Both the position numbers and the translations under genes were made by a program. Shown here in pieces: positions 5,792-7,345 of a stretch of DNA of 7,345 nt; position 1 is the first letter of the stretch, and each line of letters starts with the position of its first letter. This DNA comes from Planctomycetaceae bacterium (GTDB lineage Bacteria; Planctomycetota; Planctomycetia; Planctomycetales; Planctomycetaceae). The notes below the pieces were generated by a model. It was not told the origin of the DNA and did no database searches. It saw nothing but the letters and a program-made list of their open reading frames with translations. Location: NCBI GenBank assembly GCA_020426425.1, contig JAGQQB010000180.1, positions 1 through 7,345 on the forward strand. Reading direction: 5' to 3'.

Positions 5792-6985
5792 CTAACCGAG
5801 GCGTTCGAGCAAAAGGACCGACGTGTCATCGTGTCGTCCCTGACCACGAGTGAACGCCTGCGAATCATCGAACAGCTTTTGCAGAGTTTCCGCAAGCGGC
5901 AATTCACGTGACTGGCGCATCGATTCCATCAGTCCTGACAGACCGAATTCCTCGTGCTGATCAGAGTTGCCTGGAAACGCTTCGATGATGCCATCGGTGT
6001 AGAGCAGCAAACGCGAGTTCTCCGGCAACGTCGCGCGGTGGGTTTCGTAGTCGGCCTCGGGCAGAATCCCGATGGGCAATCCAGCGGTTCCAGCATCACC
6101 GATGCTGTCAATGCTATTGTCTCCCAGTTGATGCAGCAGTGGCGCCTGATGCCCGGCCGACGCCCACAGGAACTCGTTGTTCCGAGGATTGAGGACCCCG
6201 TACAACAGCGTGATGAACCCCCCTTCGCTGTTGACGACGCTCTGCTGGCACAGCATTTGGTTCACGTAGCCCACAAAGTGGGCGGGATCGCGGAACTCGT
6301 CGTAGCGAATCATGCGAATCAGGGTGTGCATCGTCATGATCGACATGCAGGCTTTCATCCCGTGCCCCGAGGCATCTCCCACCAGCACGATGATGCTGTC
6401 ATCTGGCAGCGTGAAGGCATCGTAGTAGTCGCCTCCAGCCATCGTGACTGGCTGCCCGCCAATCACGCGAATTTGAGATGACTCGTAGCGGGCGACAATC
6501 TGATAACCGTCGGGACACAGAATATCCTGCGGAATGATCGATTCCTGAAGTTGCCGCACCGAGTCGATTTCGCGGCGGAGCTTCTCAGCGATCAGGCGTT
6601 CTCGCTCTGCCTCAACCTGTCGCACGGCTCCTTCGATGACCGCATGCATCAGAAACATGAAGTCGCCGCCGCTGTCACGAATCAGGTAAGCCCGCAATCC
6701 GGCAGTCAAATACCGGGCTAGCCGGTAGACATCCTGAGGCATGCAGGCGGCAATGATTGGGCACTCGGGTCGGGCGGTATGAATGCGTTCGAAGTTCGCG
6801 AACGCCCGGTCATGATCAGGAAAACAGGTCGGCAGAACGATGGCGTCCCACTGTTGATTCGAGTCGACCAGCGCGAGGAACTGATCCTCCTGAGTCGTCA
6901 CAACGACCCCATTTTCATCCACATTCAAATACAGGCGTAGGAGTTCCGCCTGAGCGGAGTCGTCCCAGCAGACGAGGATGCGCAT
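5792..6985 (-). CDS. SpoIIE/RsbU-type PP2C phosphatase with degenerate receiver domain
   Basis: A 397-residue cytoplasmic Ser/Thr phosphatase of the RsbU type, which usually dephosphorylates an anti-sigma-factor antagonist. Residues 1-118 look like a response-regulator receiver: MRILVCWDDS keeps the acidic pair (Asp8, Asp9). However, in WDAIVLPTCFPDHD the phosphoacceptor position is Pro52, the Thr position is Cys81 (PIIAACM) and the Lys position is Arg103 (AYLIRD). Residues 119-150 form a charged, probably coiled-coil linker. The PP2C domain at about 160-395 is intact: GGDYYD (184-189), GDASGHG (203-209), SAGHQAPLL (276-284), LYTDGIIEAF (328-337) and HDDTS (385-389), giving Asp186, Asp204, Asp331 and Asp386/387 as metal ligands. 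The ATG at 6985 is preferred to an in-frame TTG at 7015 because MRILV begins the first strand of the receiver fold. No Shine-Dalgarno is seen; an inverted-repeat arm touches the start codon. No anti-sigma or STAS gene is within view. Confidence 0.93.
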   Translation of the reverse strand: MRILVCWDDSAQAELLRLYLNVDENGVVVTTQEDQFLALVDSNQQWDAIVLPTCFPDHDRAFANFERIHTARPECPIIAACMPQDVYRLARYLTAGLRAYLIRDSGGDFMFLMHAVIEGAVRQVEAERERLIAEKLRREIDSVRQLQESIIPQDILCPDGYQIVARYESSQIRVIGGQPVTMAGGDYYDAFTLPDDSIIVLVGDASGHGMKACMSIMTMHTLIRMIRYDEFRDPAHFVGYVNQMLCQQSVVNSEGGFITLLYGVLNPRNNEFLWASAGHQAPLLHQLGDNSIDSIGDAGTAGLPIGILPEADYETHRATLPENSRLLLYTDGIIEAFPGNSDQHEEFGLSGLMESMRQSRELPLAETLQKLFDDSQAFTRGQGRHDDTSVLLLERLG

Positions 6986-7030
6986 GAAACCGGGGTAGGT
7001 TGAAACAGGCCGCAATGGATCGCCGGTTTC
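6986..7030 (-). promoter_or_regulatory. 8-bp inverted repeat in the phosphatase leader
   Basis: GAAACCGG at 6986-6993 and CCGGTTTC at 7023-7030 are perfect inverted repeats separated by 29 nt. In the transcript the downstream arm would directly abut the AUG of the phosphatase, so pairing would cover the region where ribosomes load. It could equally be an operator or chance. Only the repeat and its position are observed. Confidence 0.3.
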
Positions 7031-7213
7031 GCACTAAACCCAGGACGACACATCAGGCGGGAGAGTTGAAAGTTGCCGCCGAAGATAACAGCCCATCAGA
7101 TCAGCCGCTACCAATGTCGCCAATTCGCCTGTACCTACGAAATGGCACGGAGCGACAGCGTCTTCTCATGCCAACTCACAACTGACTGCAATCAGTCCGG
7201 CTCAACGCATGGG
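7031..7213. other. Intergenic gap between BON-domain gene and phosphatase gene
   Basis: No gene is supported on either strand in this roughly 180-bp stretch. A weak hairpin GACTG-CAAT-CAGTC (7184-7197) lies 17 nt past the BON gene stop but has no following T run on the transcribed strand, so I do not call it a terminator. The leader and promoter of the phosphatase gene probably lie here; no clear -35/-10 pair was recognised. Confidence 0.4.
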
Positions 7214-7345
7214 CTACGGCACGCTGAGTTCGTTCACCACCGACCGCACACCTGGCTCCAGCCGTACGTAGGCAGCGGCGAGTTTCCGTTGATCTTCGTC
7301 TGCCACCTGGCCACGCAATGTTGCCTGCCCTTCGGCGTTGACCTC
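7214..7345 (-). CDS. BON-domain protein, C-terminal fragment at window edge
   Basis: The frame is open from the right edge to a TAG at 7216-7214, giving the last 43 residues of a protein whose start is outside the window. The visible part has the second half of a BON domain: a TLRGQV strand (residues 9-14 of the fragment), a helix about EDQRKLAAAYVRLEP, and the closing GVRSVVNELSVP, matching the usual 'GV..V.N.L.V' ending. BON domains are found in periplasmic or envelope proteins such as OsmY and are thought to bind phospholipids. Nothing can be said about its N-terminus, export signal or number of BON repeats. It ends 228 bp before the phosphatase start, so a separate transcript is likely. 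Confidence 0.75.
   Translation of the reverse strand, partial: EVNAEGQATLRGQVADEDQRKLAAAYVRLEPGVRSVVNELSVP

Noticed and set aside
7000..7185. Plus-strand ORF of 61 codons in the gap right of the phosphatase gene
   Set aside because: It overlaps the inverted-repeat leader, has low-complexity polar content, no recognisable family and no ribosome binding site; random open frames of this size are common at this G+C.
7184..7197. Hairpin GACTG-CAAT-CAGTC after the BON-domain gene
   Set aside because: The stem has only five pairs and no T run on the transcribed strand; too weak for a terminator call.

Overview
The window looks like a piece of a bacterial chromosome, most likely from a planctomycete. 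This is inferred from the gene types, not from a marker gene. The clues are moderately high G+C, a general lack of Shine-Dalgarno sequences, a cytidylate kinase with a GRDQGT motif, a Tat-exported sugar phosphate isomerase/epimerase-like protein, a NusG paralogue, a SpoIIE-type phosphatase behind a degenerate receiver domain, and heptamer-based simple repeats between genes. All nine supported genes lie on the minus strand, so transcription runs from the right edge to the left. There is no sign of a mobile element, CRISPR array, tRNA, rRNA or prophage.

In transcription order (right to left) the layout is as follows. (1) The C-terminal end of a BON-domain protein, cut by the right edge (7214-7345). 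(2) A non-coding gap, with an 8-bp inverted repeat touching the next start codon. (3) A PP2C/SpoIIE phosphatase behind a receiver-like domain whose phosphoacceptor Asp is replaced by Pro (5792-6985). (4) A Tat-exported TIM-barrel protein with the only clear ribosome binding site in the window (4806-5747). (5) A 121-bp gap. (6) A chorismate pyruvate-lyase (UbiC)-like protein (4088-4684). (7) An inositol monophosphatase-family protein with the DPIDGTKxF signature shared with CysQ/Hal2 PAP phosphatases (3075-4025). (8) A NusG paralogue with NGN and KOW domains, 9 nt downstream (2508-3065). (9) A long YeiH-type 'putative sulfate exporter' membrane protein (997-2460). (10) A 75-residue single-span membrane protein coupled to it by an ATGA overlap (773-1000). 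(11) A 178-bp gap with two period-7 repeat tracts. (12) Cytidylate kinase, cut by the left edge (1-594).

Genes 7 to 10 are tightly spaced and probably form one transcription unit. A PAP-phosphatase-like enzyme together with a YeiH-type transporter suggests sulfur or sulfonate/sulfate handling, but both substrate assignments are only inferred. The phosphatase and the TIM-barrel gene are 44 nt apart and may be co-transcribed. I see no clearly new multi-gene system. The best leads are the UbiC-like protein, the YeiH/small-protein pair, the receiver-dead phosphatase and the NusG paralogue inside a short transporter operon.
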